This document shows, piece after piece, positions 1 through 9,666 of a DNA stretch of 64,000 nucleotides (within the stretch, counting starts at the first letter, position 1; each line of letters opens with the position of its first letter). The translations under genes were made by a program, and so were the position numbers. The stretch spans positions 124,001-188,000 of the forward strand of contig NZ_FMXQ01000009.1 of the NCBI RefSeq assembly GCF_900104485.1, written 5' to 3'. Origin of the DNA: Bauldia litoralis. GTDB lineage: Bacteria; Pseudomonadota; Alphaproteobacteria; Rhizobiales; Kaistiaceae. Under the pieces are notes generated by a model. The model made no database searches and was not told the origin of the DNA. It saw only the letters and a program-made list of their open reading frames with translations.

Positions 1-12
1 ACCCGCCATGCC

Positions 13-38
13 GAGGTACTCCGGCGTGCCGGAGCCTC
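13..38 (-). terminator. possible hairpin downstream of the pyrF-DUF1330 operon
   Basis: A perfect 7-bp inverted repeat (CTCCGGC-GT-GCCGGAG) is extended by GAGG/CCTC arms across a 2-base bulge. It lies about 25 bases beyond the DUF1330 stop codon. No T-run follows on the minus strand, so an intrinsic terminator is only one reading; an RNA-stabilising stem is equally possible. Nothing else is recognisable in bases 1-60. Confidence 0.3.
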
Positions 39-60
39 GAAGCATGGGACAGCCGACTGG

Positions 61-354
61 CTACCCGTCATAGCCCTCGACGATGACCAGATCGAGGGTC
101 GCGGACTCGCCGCGTTCGGCCATGGCATGGGCGTATTCGGGGGAGTGGTAGCAGGCAAGCGCCGTCTCGTAGTCCTTGAACTCGATGACCACGTTGCGCT
201 CGCGCGAGGTTCCGGTCAGCGTCTCGAACTTGCCGCCACGCACCAGGAACTTGCCGCCGTATTTGCCGAAGGCGGCTCCATTCGCGGCGAGATATTTCTT
301 GTAGCCGTCCATGTCGTGAACATCGACGCGGACGATCCAGTAACCCTTGCTCAT
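61..354 (-). CDS. DUF1330 family protein
   Basis: A 97-residue protein of the DUF1330 family, which has a dimeric ferredoxin-like alpha/beta-barrel fold. Recognisable features are the N-terminal [11 protein letters not shown] strand, the central [22 protein letters not shown] segment and a hydrophobic C-terminal strand. No catalytic activity is established for the family. The ATG overlaps the pyrF stop by four bases (ATGA at 351-354), so translation is probably coupled to pyrF. The context does not suggest a direct pyrimidine role. Family assignment is good; function is unknown. Confidence 0.9.
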   Translation of the reverse strand: MSKGYWIVRVDVHDMDGYKKYLAANGAAFGKYGGKFLVRGGKFETLTGTSRERNVVIEFKDYETALACYHSPEYAHAMAERGESATLDLVIVEGYDG

Positions 355-1070
355 GCTTCTCCCCTTGCGGCGATCGCCGCTTCGATTTCGCCGACGATTG
401 CGTCGGCTGCGGATTTCGGATCGGCGGCGGCGTTGATCGGCCGCCCGACCACCAGGTAGTCGGCGCCGGCGCGAATCGCCATGTCGGGCGTCGCCACGCG
501 GCGCTGGTCGCCGTGGTCGGTCCCGGCCGGACGAATGCCGGGGGTGACGATGGCGAGGTCGGGGCCGACGATGCGGCGCACCGCTGTCGCCTCGGCCGGC
601 GAGGCCACGATGCCGTCCATGCCGATGGCGCGGGCGCGTGCCGCGCGGGCCGCGACAAGGTCGGCCGCACGCGCGGCATAGCCGGCATCGGCCAGGTCGG
701 CGTCGTCCATCGAGGTCAGCACGGTGACGCCGAGCAGTCGGAGCGAGGCCTCGCCGCGCGCCGTGACAGCCGCCTGCATCGCCTTCGGATAGGCGTGCAC
801 GGTGGCGAAGGTCACCCCGAGTCGGACGATGCTCTCCACCGCGTGGGCGACGGTGTTGTCGATGTCGAGTAGCTTGGCGTCGAGAAAGACCTTCTTGCCG
901 GCCACCGCGAGGTTACGGGCGAAGTCGACGCCGCCGGCATAGATGAGCTGCATGCCGACCTTGTAGAAGGTGACGCTGTCGCCGAGTCCCGTCACCAGCG
1001 CTTCGGCGGCATCGACATCGGGCACGTCGAGGGCGACGATCAGGCGATCTCGGGCGGGAATCGGTTGCAT
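351..1070 (-). CDS. pyrF: orotidine 5'-phosphate decarboxylase
   Basis: Catalyses the last step of UMP synthesis, decarboxylating OMP to UMP in the cytosol. The 239-residue product starts [16 protein letters not shown] and has the invariant catalytic DxKxxDI motif (D64, K66, D69, in [13 protein letters not shown]), a PGIRP phosphate-binding loop and the closing VVGRPI strand, all typical of class I OMP decarboxylases of about 230-240 residues. The ATG at 1070 was preferred over an upstream in-frame ATG at 1106 because homology begins there. The gene is coupled to the downstream DUF1330 gene by a 4-base overlap. A 47-base gap separates it from the FMN reductase gene upstream, so all three may share a transcript. 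Confidence 0.95.
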   Translation of the reverse strand: MQPIPARDRLIVALDVPDVDAAEALVTGLGDSVTFYKVGMQLIYAGGVDFARNLAVAGKKVFLDAKLLDIDNTVAHAVESIVRLGVTFATVHAYPKAMQAAVTARGEASLRLLGVTVLTSMDDADLADAGYAARAADLVAARAARARAIGMDGIVASPAEATAVRRIVGPDLAIVTPGIRPAGTDHGDQRRVATPDMAIRAGADYLVVGRPINAAADPKSAADAIVGEIEAAIAARGEA

Positions 1071-1117
1071 GGCGCGGACTGTCGTCGCCGCGCCTGCGGA
1101 GGTCAAGTGCGGAGCCG

Positions 1118-1693
1118 TCAGTCGGCGAGTCGGGCCGACAGATCGACGAGTTGCCGGCAGACCCGCTTCAGCAATTTCGAGACCGGCTCGACGGTCATCT
1201 CGCCGGATTCGTTGAAGGCGTCCTGGGCGCGGCTGACCTCGATCTTGGACGGGATCAGGATGGCGCCGAGCCCGGCCTGGACGATCTTGCGGCAGTCGAT
1301 CAGCGCCCGCGCGCCGCCGATCATTCCGTCCGACGTGCTGCCGATGGCGTAGACCCGGTTCCGGAATTTCGCGTCCCCGGTCGCCTCGACGCGGCTCACC
1401 CAGTCGATTGTATTCTTGAGGAGCGGTGGCACCGAGTTGTTGTATTCCGGCGTGGCGATGAACACGCCCTGGTGGGCGGCGATCAGCCGGGCCAGCTTGA
1501 CGGCATTCTCCGGCTGGCCTTTCTCCTTCTCGAGGTCGCCGTTGTAGATCGGCATCTCGTAGTCGGCGAGCGAGATGCGGGTGACGTCGGCATCGATCAA
1601 CGCCAGTTCCTTGGCGGCCAGAGCGGCCAGCTTGGTCGACAGCGAGCCGGTGCGGATCGAGCCGGCTAGGACGAGGATCTTGGTGGGCGCCAT
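1118..1693 (-). CDS. NADPH-dependent FMN reductase / quinone reductase family
   Basis: A 191-residue flavodoxin-fold protein. The N-terminal [17 protein letters not shown] is the FMN phosphate-binding loop (GSxRxxSxxxxL), and the central [22 protein letters not shown] segment is the family signature of the ChrR/YieF/azoreductase-like FMN reductases. Such enzymes reduce quinones, azo dyes or chromate using NAD(P)H; the natural substrate here cannot be told. It is the probable first gene of a short minus-strand cluster with pyrF. The start ATG at 1693 has a purine-rich stretch upstream. Confidence 0.9.
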   Translation of the reverse strand: MAPTKILVLAGSIRTGSLSTKLAALAAKELALIDADVTRISLADYEMPIYNGDLEKEKGQPENAVKLARLIAAHQGVFIATPEYNNSVPPLLKNTIDWVSRVEATGDAKFRNRVYAIGSTSDGMIGGARALIDCRKIVQAGLGAILIPSKIEVSRAQDAFNESGEMTVEPVSKLLKRVCRQLVDLSARLAD

Positions 1694-1784
1694 GGTGATT
1701 TCCGGTTGTCGGGAGAAGGTTGGGTAAGGTTCCGACTTAGTGCGCGACGCGGCAATGTCGAATAGCCGGCCTCACGTCAGTCGG

Positions 1785-2519
1785 TCATGCCAGCCAGTTC
1801 TTTCGAAACGCCCTGCGTTCCGATTCGGTCCAGAAGTGTCGGGCGTATTTCGAGTCATACATCCGGTTGACGAACGCCTCGTCGAAGGAGGCGATTTCCT
1901 TCACCTTCTCGTAAAGTCCGAAATAGCGTTTGGCCGTGCTCTCGTTCTTGCGGGCAACGGTGATCGGCCTGCCAAGCGTCTCCGTAAGCACCGTACTCTT
2001 CACCGCGTCGGGGCAGTCGGCGCGAAACACGAGGACGCGCCCCGACCGGACATGTCCCTGCTTCGGGTCGAACGGAGCCTGGTACACGTCGACGCTTGTC
2101 TGCGGAAGGACGTTGGTATCGAACCACTGGAGGGGCAGGTCGTGCGGGTAGGTCTTCATGAAGATGTCGAAGGCGCGCCGCGCCGTCTCGATGGAAGCAT
2201 CCGTGATGTCGATCGTCCGCAGGTTCTGTTTGTGGTTCTGGAAGAAGGCCGAGATGTTGCGGGCGATCGGCTCCCGGACGGCGGTGATGTAGAACGGCCG
2301 CCGGACCGTCTTCCTGTCGAGCCTGCGCCGCAAAGCCATCGTCTCGATCATCTGCTCCGACGGCAGCTCACCCGCGTCGATCGCCGGCTTCACCTGGGCA
2401 AGCATGGCCTTGCGATCCAGCGTATGGACCTCGGGGCAATGGAAGCCGGCGTCGCGGATGCCCTGGGCCATCGCCCGGGTACCGACTTTCGCCATGGTAT
2501 AGACGATCGGATATTTCAC
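1785..2519 (-). CDS. sulfotransferase-like putative polysaccharide synthesis protein (NKWYS type)
   Basis: About 244 residues when started at the GTG at 2519, which follows an AGAGG Shine-Dalgarno; upstream in-frame sequence is compositionally odd and overlaps the pmtA-like gene. The N-terminal PIVYTMAKVGTRAM resembles the PAPS-binding loop of sulfotransferases. A central AVREPIARNISAFFQNH and a C-terminal YDSKYARHFW...RAFRKNWLA match my memory of the family called putative capsular polysaccharide synthesis protein (NKWYS). Role is inferred: sulfation or other decoration of a surface polysaccharide. No polysaccharide genes are adjacent, so the context does not help. Confidence 0.65.
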   Translation of the reverse strand: MKYPIVYTMAKVGTRAMAQGIRDAGFHCPEVHTLDRKAMLAQVKPAIDAGELPSEQMIETMALRRRLDRKTVRRPFYITAVREPIARNISAFFQNHKQNLRTIDITDASIETARRAFDIFMKTYPHDLPLQWFDTNVLPQTSVDVYQAPFDPKQGHVRSGRVLVFRADCPDAVKSTVLTETLGRPITVARKNESTAKRYFGLYEKVKEIASFDEAFVNRMYDSKYARHFWTESERRAFRKNWLA

Positions 2520-2565
2520 GGGCCTCTGTCTCGTCTGGAGGGCCCAGCCGCCATAGCCCAAGGGC

Positions 2566-3120
2566 TCAGGCCTTGCGGTAGAGCCAGACCCGGGCCGGCG
2601 GCATGTTGGTCCAGATCCAGCTCGAGGACTCGGCGGTGAACTGGCCGGGGATCGGCTGCACCGGCCCCTTGAAGGTGTAGGAAAACTGGATGAACGGCGT
2701 GCCGGGGGCAATCCGCTCGAGGCCGGCGACGATCAGCCGGTTGCGATCCTCCAGCGGCCGCGCCACCAGCGGCAGGCTCGAGACGACGCTGGCGGCCTCT
2801 GCCGCGCGTCCGTCCAGCGACCCGTCGAGGTCGTAGGCATCGCCGCGGATGATCGTGATGCCCGGAAAGCGTTCGGCCAGGAGACGGCAGAAATCGGGGC
2901 TGTATTCGATGGCGATGATCCGTTCCGGCGCGACGCCGCGCTCGATCAGCGCCTTGGTGACGACGCCGGTACCCGGCCCGAGCTCGATCACCGGCAGGTC
3001 GCCCTCGGGGTCGACATGGCTGGCCATCCGCCGCGCCAGCGCCGCTCCCGAAGGGGCGATCGCCCCGGTCATGCGTGGCCGGGCGGCAAGGCCTTTCAGG
3101 AAGCGGATCTGGTCACGCAT
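2566..3120 (-). CDS. pmtA: phospholipid N-methyltransferase (PmtA-like), class I SAM-dependent
   Basis: A 184-residue SAM-dependent methyltransferase with motif I VIELGPGTGVVTKAL near residue 45 and an acidic post-I loop (AIEYSPDF). The N-terminus (IRFLKGLAARPRMTGAIAPSGAALARRMA) is characteristic of the rhizobial-type phosphatidylethanolamine N-methyltransferases that make phosphatidylcholine at the inner membrane. Small KsgA-like methyltransferases share motif I, but the TGAIxPSG leader argues for the PmtA group. It lies 30 bases downstream of dnaJ on the same strand and may be read through from the heat-shock operon. Whether it makes phosphatidylcholine or acts on another lipid is inference. 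Confidence 0.8.
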   Translation of the reverse strand: MRDQIRFLKGLAARPRMTGAIAPSGAALARRMASHVDPEGDLPVIELGPGTGVVTKALIERGVAPERIIAIEYSPDFCRLLAERFPGITIIRGDAYDLDGSLDGRAAEAASVVSSLPLVARPLEDRNRLIVAGLERIAPGTPFIQFSYTFKGPVQPIPGQFTAESSSWIWTNMPPARVWLYRKA

Positions 3121-3150
3121 GGAGGCGGGCTTTTCCGTTATGGTTTGGGC

Positions 3151-4281
3151 TCAGGCGCTGAAGAAGTCGCGAACCCGCGCCAGGAACCCGGTCGATTCGG
3201 GATGGGTCTCGGCCGACGAGGCCTTCTCGAATTCCTCCAGCAATTCGCGCTGGCGCCGCGACAGGTTGCACGGCGTCTCGACGACGACCTGGATATACAT
3301 GTCGCCGACCTTGTTGGTCCGCATCACCGGCATGCCCTTGTTCTTCAGGCGGAACTGCTTGCCGGTCTGCGCCCCGTCGGGAACCCGGACCCGGGTCTTG
3401 CCGCCGTCGATGGTCGGCACCTCGAACTCGCCGCCGAGCGCCGCCGTTGTCACCGAGATCGGCACGCGGCAGAAGATGTCGGCGCCGTCGCGCTGGAAGA
3501 ATTCATGCGGGCTGATCGACAGGAAGATATAGAGGTCGCCCGCCGGCCCGCCGCGCAAGCCCGCCTCGCCCTCGTTGGCCAGCCGGATGCGGGTGCCGTC
3601 CTCGATGCCGGCCGGAATGTTGACGCTGAGCTTGCGTTCCTCGGTGGTCCGTCCCGAGCCCGAACATTCCGGGCAAGGATCGGCGATCACCTCGCCACGA
3701 CCGTGGCAGGTCGGGCAGGTCCGCTCGATCGAGAAGAATCCTTGCGCCGCGCGGACCCGGCCATGGCCCTCGCAGGAGGGGCAAACCTTCGGGCTCGACC
3801 CGGGCCGCGATCCCGAACCGGAGCAGGTGCCGCAGGTGACCTTGGCCGGCACCTCGATCTCCGCCGTCTTGCCGACGAAGGCCTCCTCAAGGGTGATCTC
3901 CATGTTGTAGCGCAGGTCGGAACCGCGCTCGCGGCTCGAGCGGCCGTTGCCGCTGCGCCGTCCGCCACCCATGAAGTCGCCAAAGATGTCGTCGAAGACG
4001 CTCGACATCGATGAGGCAAAGTCGGCCTGGAAGCCGCCCGCGCCGTTGCCGCCATTTTCGAAAGCCGCGTGGCCGAAACGGTCATAGGCCGCCCGCTTCT
4101 GCGGATGGCGCAGCGTCTCGTACGCCTCGTTGACTTCCTTGAACTTGCCTTCGGCCGAGGGATCCCCCGCGTTGCGATCCGGGTGGAAGCGCATCGCGAG
4201 CTTGCGATAGGCAGCCTTGAGTTCGGTGCCGTCGCAGGTCTGGGTTACGCCCAGAACCTCGTAGAAATCGCGTTTTTCCAT
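3151..4281 (-). CDS. dnaJ: chaperone DnaJ (Hsp40)
   Basis: Type I J-domain co-chaperone (376 residues, standard length) that stimulates DnaK ATPase and delivers substrates. J domain at residues 1-70 with HPD at 33-35, then a Gly/Phe/Asn-rich stretch ([11 protein letters not shown]), then four zinc-binding repeats [24 protein letters not shown] and CPECSGSG, followed by the two C-terminal substrate-binding beta domains. It lies 128 bases downstream of dnaK on the same strand, with a terminator-like hairpin in between, so it is probably transcribed as an attenuated second gene of the dnaK operon. Confidence 0.97.
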   Translation of the reverse strand: MEKRDFYEVLGVTQTCDGTELKAAYRKLAMRFHPDRNAGDPSAEGKFKEVNEAYETLRHPQKRAAYDRFGHAAFENGGNGAGGFQADFASSMSSVFDDIFGDFMGGGRRSGNGRSSRERGSDLRYNMEITLEEAFVGKTAEIEVPAKVTCGTCSGSGSRPGSSPKVCPSCEGHGRVRAAQGFFSIERTCPTCHGRGEVIADPCPECSGSGRTTEERKLSVNIPAGIEDGTRIRLANEGEAGLRGGPAGDLYIFLSISPHEFFQRDGADIFCRVPISVTTAALGGEFEVPTIDGGKTRVRVPDGAQTGKQFRLKNKGMPVMRTNKVGDMYIQVVVETPCNLSRRQRELLEEFEKASSAETHPESTGFLARVRDFFSA

Positions 4282-4330
4282 TCGATCTTATTCAGCCCCG
4301 GTGACGCGTCCGGCTTCGGGTTGCCTGCGC

Positions 4331-4392
4331 CTGCCAAGAAAAGCAAGGCCCGCACCCTGAAAACGCCACTTGCGCTTCCTCGGGTGCGGGCC
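4331..4392 (-). terminator. hairpin terminator/attenuator between dnaK and dnaJ
   Basis: A perfect 11-bp inverted repeat (GGCCCGCACCC at 4347-4357 with GGGTGCGGGCC at 4382-4392) encloses a 24-base loop. On the minus strand the stem is followed by the T-rich TTGCTTTTCTT, as in a partial intrinsic terminator. Placed just after dnaK and before dnaJ, it would lower dnaJ expression relative to dnaK or stabilise the dnaK mRNA end. Confidence 0.7.
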
Positions 4393-4409
4393 ATCGCTAT
4401 GCTCCGTGA

Positions 4410-6329
<1,920 letters not shown>

Positions 6330-6482
6330 ACTTCCCATCTCCTTTCGGCAGACCGGCCGGGTCCTGTAGCGGCCCCCGACCCTCGGTTGGGAAAACCCGG
6401 TTCCGAGGGCAGTCCGGTCCCCTGGCGTTTATTCACGCATTGCCGGGGTTTGATTCCCATGGGCGGCGTGAGTTCCCGGCGT

Positions 6483-6511
6483 ATATAAGAAGCCCTGAAA
6501 TCTGCCGCAAG
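6483..6511 (-). promoter_or_regulatory. RpoH (sigma-32) heat-shock promoter of dnaK
   Basis: Read on the minus strand, CTTGCG (6511-6506) is followed after 16 bases by CTTATAT (6489-6483). This matches the alphaproteobacterial sigma-32 pattern CTTG-N17/18-CYTATNT. It lies about 155 bases upstream of the dnaK start. The surrounding gene-free stretch (6330-6645) otherwise shows only the dnaK leader; I saw no CIRCE element. Confidence 0.7.
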
Positions 6512-6645
6512 CGGCGAAAACGCCTCGCGACCGATCCAATTCGCCGACTTTCGTGTAAATTCCGTTCGTTCCGCTTCGTCCGCCGCCGCGTCGATCTTCT
6601 ACCGGCGGTTTGAAACCGATGACCGGACACGAGGAGGAAATGACA

Positions 6646-6714
6646 ATGTCGACGGCAATTATCAACCTCCTAATTCAACTTATTGCCGGGGCCATCGGCG
6701 GGGGGAGAGTGTGA
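6646..6714 (+). CDS. 22-aa hydrophobic peptide, probable truncated small membrane protein
   Basis: A GAGGAGGAA Shine-Dalgarno at 6631-6639 sits at good distance from the ATG at 6646 (another in-frame ATG at 6640 is too close). The peptide MSTAIINLLIQLIAGAIGGG runs only two more residues before a TGA. Its Gly/Ala-rich helix resembles, from memory, the first third of small alphaproteobacterial membrane proteins of about 80-90 residues with an IQLIAGAxGGN start, so it may be a remnant cut short by a mutation. Its stop lies two bases before the ATG of the next gene, suggesting translational coupling. Confidence 0.45.
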   Translation: MSTAIINLLIQLIAGAIGGGRV

Positions 6715-6716
6715 CC

Positions 6717-7148
6717 ATGCGGCTCGCCGCTGGCTTTTTGGTAATTCTTGGCTTGCTGGCGGCCACAGGACCGGCACATGCCCAGGTGACCACGCCGCCA
6801 CGCGGCTCGCCGCTTCGCTCCGCCATTCTCGACGGGCTGCGGCCGATGGTCGAGGCGGAAGTCGGCGGGCCGGTCGAGTTCGTCGTCGATGATCTTCGCG
6901 TCCTCGGTGAATGGGCCTTCGCGCTGGTCACCCCGCAGCGCCCGGGCGGCGGTGCGATCCCCTACACCTACACCCGCTACCAGGCGAGGATCGATGCCGG
7001 TGTCTTCGATAACCAGGCAACGGCCTTGCTGCGCCAGACTCCGGACGGCTGGCTGGTCTATGAATACGAACTCGGCGCGACCGATCTCCCCTGGGTCGTT
7101 TGGGGTGATCGCTACCCGGTGCCGTGGGAGGTCTTCCCGGGACGGTGA
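6717..7148 (+). CDS. secreted protein of unknown function
   Basis: A 143-residue protein with a clear Sec signal peptide (MRLAAGFLVILGLLAATGPAHA, cleavage expected after AHA). The mature part, about 120 residues, carries a conserved-looking LRSAILDGLRPMVEAEVGGPVEFVVDDLRV segment and several aromatics near the C-terminus. I do not recognise an enzymatic motif. The ATG at 6717 was preferred over GTG 6711 because a GGGGGGAG ribosome site lies about 8 bases upstream. It follows the 22-aa peptide without a gap and precedes the secreted ankyrin gene by 31 bases, so the three probably form one transcript divergent from dnaK. Confidence 0.75.
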   Translation: MRLAAGFLVILGLLAATGPAHAQVTTPPRGSPLRSAILDGLRPMVEAEVGGPVEFVVDDLRVLGEWAFALVTPQRPGGGAIPYTYTRYQARIDAGVFDNQATALLRQTPDGWLVYEYELGATDLPWVVWGDRYPVPWEVFPGR

Positions 7149-7179
7149 CACGCCGAAAGCAGACAGGATGGAGGTCACC

Positions 7180-7830
7180 ATGAAACGCATTGTGCATTCC
7201 GTCGCGGCGGCGATCCTCGCCGCCTTTTCCATCGGCCCATCGGTCGCTGCGGACGCAGGGACGCTCGAACCGGCAATTCTCTCGGGCGATGCGGGCGCGG
7301 TCCGCGCCGCCCTGGCGGCGGGGGCCGACCCGAACGAGATCTTCCCGGTCTACGATACGTCTGCGCTGATGCTGGCGGCGATCCGCGGCGATGGCGCGAT
7401 GGTGTTGACGCTGCTTGCGGCGGGCGCCGATCCGAACTGGATCAACGGACGCGGCTATAATGCCCTGTCCGCGGCGGCGCGCAGTTGTCGGGCCGGCTGG
7501 GATGTCGCGGCCGCGCTGCTCGACGCCGGGGCCGATATCGACAACCGGTCCGGCGCACGGCTGACGCCGCTGATGGTGGCGATCCAGGAGGAACGGCCAA
7601 GTTTCTTTCGCGGACTGGTTGCCCATGGCGCCGATATCAATGCCGTCAACGCCTATGGCGAAGGCGCCCTGAACTACGCCATCTACTACCGGCAGCCGGA
7701 ATATATCGCGACGTTGCTTGACCGCGACGTCGAGACCGCGCCGCTCCGCAATCTCTTCCAGGGCCTCTACACTTACTATTATCCCAACTTCGGTGACGCC
7801 CGGCCGCAGGCCGTCGACTGCGCCACCTAG
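7180..7830 (+). CDS. secreted ankyrin-repeat protein
   Basis: A 216-residue protein beginning MKRIVHSVAAAILAAFSIGPSVAADAG, a Sec signal peptide cleaved after VAA or nearby. Four to five ankyrin repeats follow, recognisable by recurring LLAAGADPN, LLDAGADIDN and LVAHGADINAVN blocks at about 33-residue spacing. The start at 7180 has GGAGG five bases upstream; an in-frame ATG at 7168 is an alternative. Periplasmic ankyrin proteins of this kind mediate protein contacts; the partner is unknown. It ends 23 bases before the convergent glutamate-synthase-like gene. Confidence 0.85.
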   Translation: MKRIVHSVAAAILAAFSIGPSVAADAGTLEPAILSGDAGAVRAALAAGADPNEIFPVYDTSALMLAAIRGDGAMVLTLLAAGADPNWINGRGYNALSAAARSCRAGWDVAAALLDAGADIDNRSGARLTPLMVAIQEERPSFFRGLVAHGADINAVNAYGEGALNYAIYYRQPEYIATLLDRDVETAPLRNLFQGLYTYYYPNFGDARPQAVDCAT

Positions 7831-7853
7831 GCGCTAAGGCCGCGAGATACCGC

Positions 7854-9449
7854 CTAGGCCTGCGCGGGGATGGCGACCTCGGCCGGCGGGCGGGGCTTTG
7901 CCTCGCGGTCCTCGGCCCGTCCTTCGCGGATCGCTGCGGCCGGGTCGTTGTCGGCCGCGTCCGGGCTCGGGAATAACTCGTTGAACGGCGTCGACCGCCC
8001 GTCGCCCTCGACGACGCGGACGTGAAAACGCCGTAGCCGTCGCGGTTCGGGCACGCCGCAGGAATGGGCGATGACCTCGACCTCCTTGCGCATGTTCTTG
8101 CAGTAATTCGCCACCTTCACCGCCTTGTCCGCCGGGTTGAGGCCCCGCTGCAGGCGCGTATTGTGGGTGGTGATGCCGGTCGGGCAGGTGTTCTTGTTGC
8201 ACTTCAGCGACTGGATGCAGCCGAGCGCGAACATGAAGCCGCGCGCCGCGACGACGAAATCCGCGCCGGCGCAAAGCGCCCCGGCGACGGCCGACGGCGT
8301 GATCAGCTTGCCCGAGGCGATCAGCCGGACGCGCTGCTTCATGCCATGGCGCTTGCGGATGTTGTCGACCGTCGGCAGCGACTCGCGGATCGGCAGGCCG
8401 ACATTGTCCATCAGCGGCAGCGGCGCCGCGCCCGTTCCGCCATCGCCGGAATCGACGGTGATGAAGTCCGGCGCGCTCTCCTCGCCGCGATGCTTGACCT
8501 CGTCGAACATCGCGTCGAGCCAGCCATAGGCGCCGATGACACATTTGATCCCCACCGGCTTGCCGGTGACCGCGCGGATATGCGCGATCCGGTCGAGAAG
8601 CTCGCCGATCGTACCGATGTCGGGATGGCGGTTGGGTGAGATCGAGTCCTGGCCGGCCGGGATGCCGCGGATCGCGGCGATCTCCTCCGATACCTTGATG
8701 CCGGGCAGGATGCCGCCCTTGCCGGGCTTGGCGCCCTGCGACAGCTTGATCTCGAACATCTTGATCCGGTTATCCGCGCCGAGCGCCGCCAGCCGCTCGT
8801 CCGACAGGTTGCCCTCGCCGTCGCGCACCCCGTATTTCGCCGTGCCGATCTGGAAGACGATGTCGCACTCGCCTTCGAGGTGGAACGGTGACAGCCCGCC
8901 TTCGCCGGTGTTGAGCCAGCAGCCGGCCATCGCCGCGCCGCGCGACAGCGCCTGGATCGCCGGCTTCGACAGCGCGCCGTAGCTCATCCCGGATATGTTG
9001 AAGAAGGAGGGCGCCGCATAGGGCTTGCGGCAGGTCGGGCCGATGATCATCGGCTCCGTCTCCGCCCGATCGGTGTCCAGCGTCGGGAAGGGGCAGTTGA
9101 CGAAATAGAGCGTGCCGGCCAGCGACAGGTTCTTGGTCGAGCCGAAGGCGACGGTGTTGTCGCCGCCCGCCGCGGCCCGTGCTGCCCACTGCCGCTCCGC
9201 CCGGTTGAACGGCATTTCCTCGCGGTCCATGGCGAAGAAATACTGGCGGAAGAATTCGCCGAGATTGGTGAACAGGGTGCGGAACCGTCCGACCACCGGG
9301 TAGTTGCGGCGGATGGCGTCGCGATGCTGGGTGATGTCGATGATGAAGATCACCACCACCGCGGCGAAGCCGATTCCGACCATCAGGACGAAGATCGTGA
9401 CCATGAAGTCGAGAACCGCGGCGACCGGACCGGGAACGAGGGATTCCAT
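7854..9449 (-). CDS. FMN-binding glutamate synthase family protein, membrane anchored
   Basis: 531 residues. A hydrophobic N-terminal helix (about residues 9-38, VAAVLDFMVTIFVLMVGIGF and beyond) precedes a GltB-type FMN TIM-barrel domain. Visible family elements are GGLSPFHLEGECDIVFQIGTAKYG, the ITVDSGDGGTGAAP FMN phosphate loop and the cysteine-bearing CNKNTCPTGITTHN segment corresponding to the Fe-S region of glutamate synthase. It lacks the amidotransferase and GXGXG domains of true GltB, so ammonia- or glutamine-dependent glutamate synthesis is unproven. The start at 9449 has GGGAGG upstream. It is divergent from alkB across an intergenic region with a 20-bp palindrome. Confidence 0.88.
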   Translation of the reverse strand: MESLVPGPVAAVLDFMVTIFVLMVGIGFAAVVVIFIIDITQHRDAIRRNYPVVGRFRTLFTNLGEFFRQYFFAMDREEMPFNRAERQWAARAAAGGDNTVAFGSTKNLSLAGTLYFVNCPFPTLDTDRAETEPMIIGPTCRKPYAAPSFFNISGMSYGALSKPAIQALSRGAAMAGCWLNTGEGGLSPFHLEGECDIVFQIGTAKYGVRDGEGNLSDERLAALGADNRIKMFEIKLSQGAKPGKGGILPGIKVSEEIAAIRGIPAGQDSISPNRHPDIGTIGELLDRIAHIRAVTGKPVGIKCVIGAYGWLDAMFDEVKHRGEESAPDFITVDSGDGGTGAAPLPLMDNVGLPIRESLPTVDNIRKRHGMKQRVRLIASGKLITPSAVAGALCAGADFVVAARGFMFALGCIQSLKCNKNTCPTGITTHNTRLQRGLNPADKAVKVANYCKNMRKEVEVIAHSCGVPEPRRLRRFHVRVVEGDGRSTPFNELFPSPDAADNDPAAAIREGRAEDREAKPRPPAEVAIPAQA

Positions 9450-9577
9450 TTGGCGACCTCCCGTCAATTCCGGCGCCCCCCGCGCCGTTTCATCGCCGCG
9501 ACCATGCACGAGGCGGGTCGGACGTGAAAGCCGAAAGGCCTGCGCCTCCCGCAGGTTTGATCGAAGGAGGAGGTCGC

Positions 9578-9613
9578 GTGAGGTGTCGTGGCGGCTCGGT
9601 CGCGCTGGCGTGA
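9578..9613 (+). CDS. possible 11-codon leader peptide upstream of alkB
   Basis: GAAGGAGGAGG (9563-9573) is a near-perfect ribosome binding site placed 4-5 bases before a GTG that opens an 11-residue frame, MRCRGGSVALA, ended by TGA at 9611-9613. Its stop lies five bases before the 20-bp palindrome. The only argument is the strong ribosome site in an otherwise gene-free stretch; it could be chance. Confidence 0.3.
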   Translation: MRCRGGSVALA

Positions 9614-9618
9614 GCGAA

Positions 9619-9638
9619 GATGTAAGACGTCTTACATC
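9619..9638. promoter_or_regulatory. perfect 20-bp palindrome, probable operator
   Basis: GATGTAAGAC/GTCTTACATC is a perfect dyad with no spacer, located 29 bases before the alkB start and 170 bases from the divergent glutamate-synthase-like gene. Its size and symmetry fit the binding site of a dimeric regulator (for example TetR, GntR or MarR type). No regulator gene is adjacent, so the cognate protein is unknown. Confidence 0.6.
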
Positions 9639-9666
9639 GACTTGAGGGAAGGGGAATGCACGCGCG

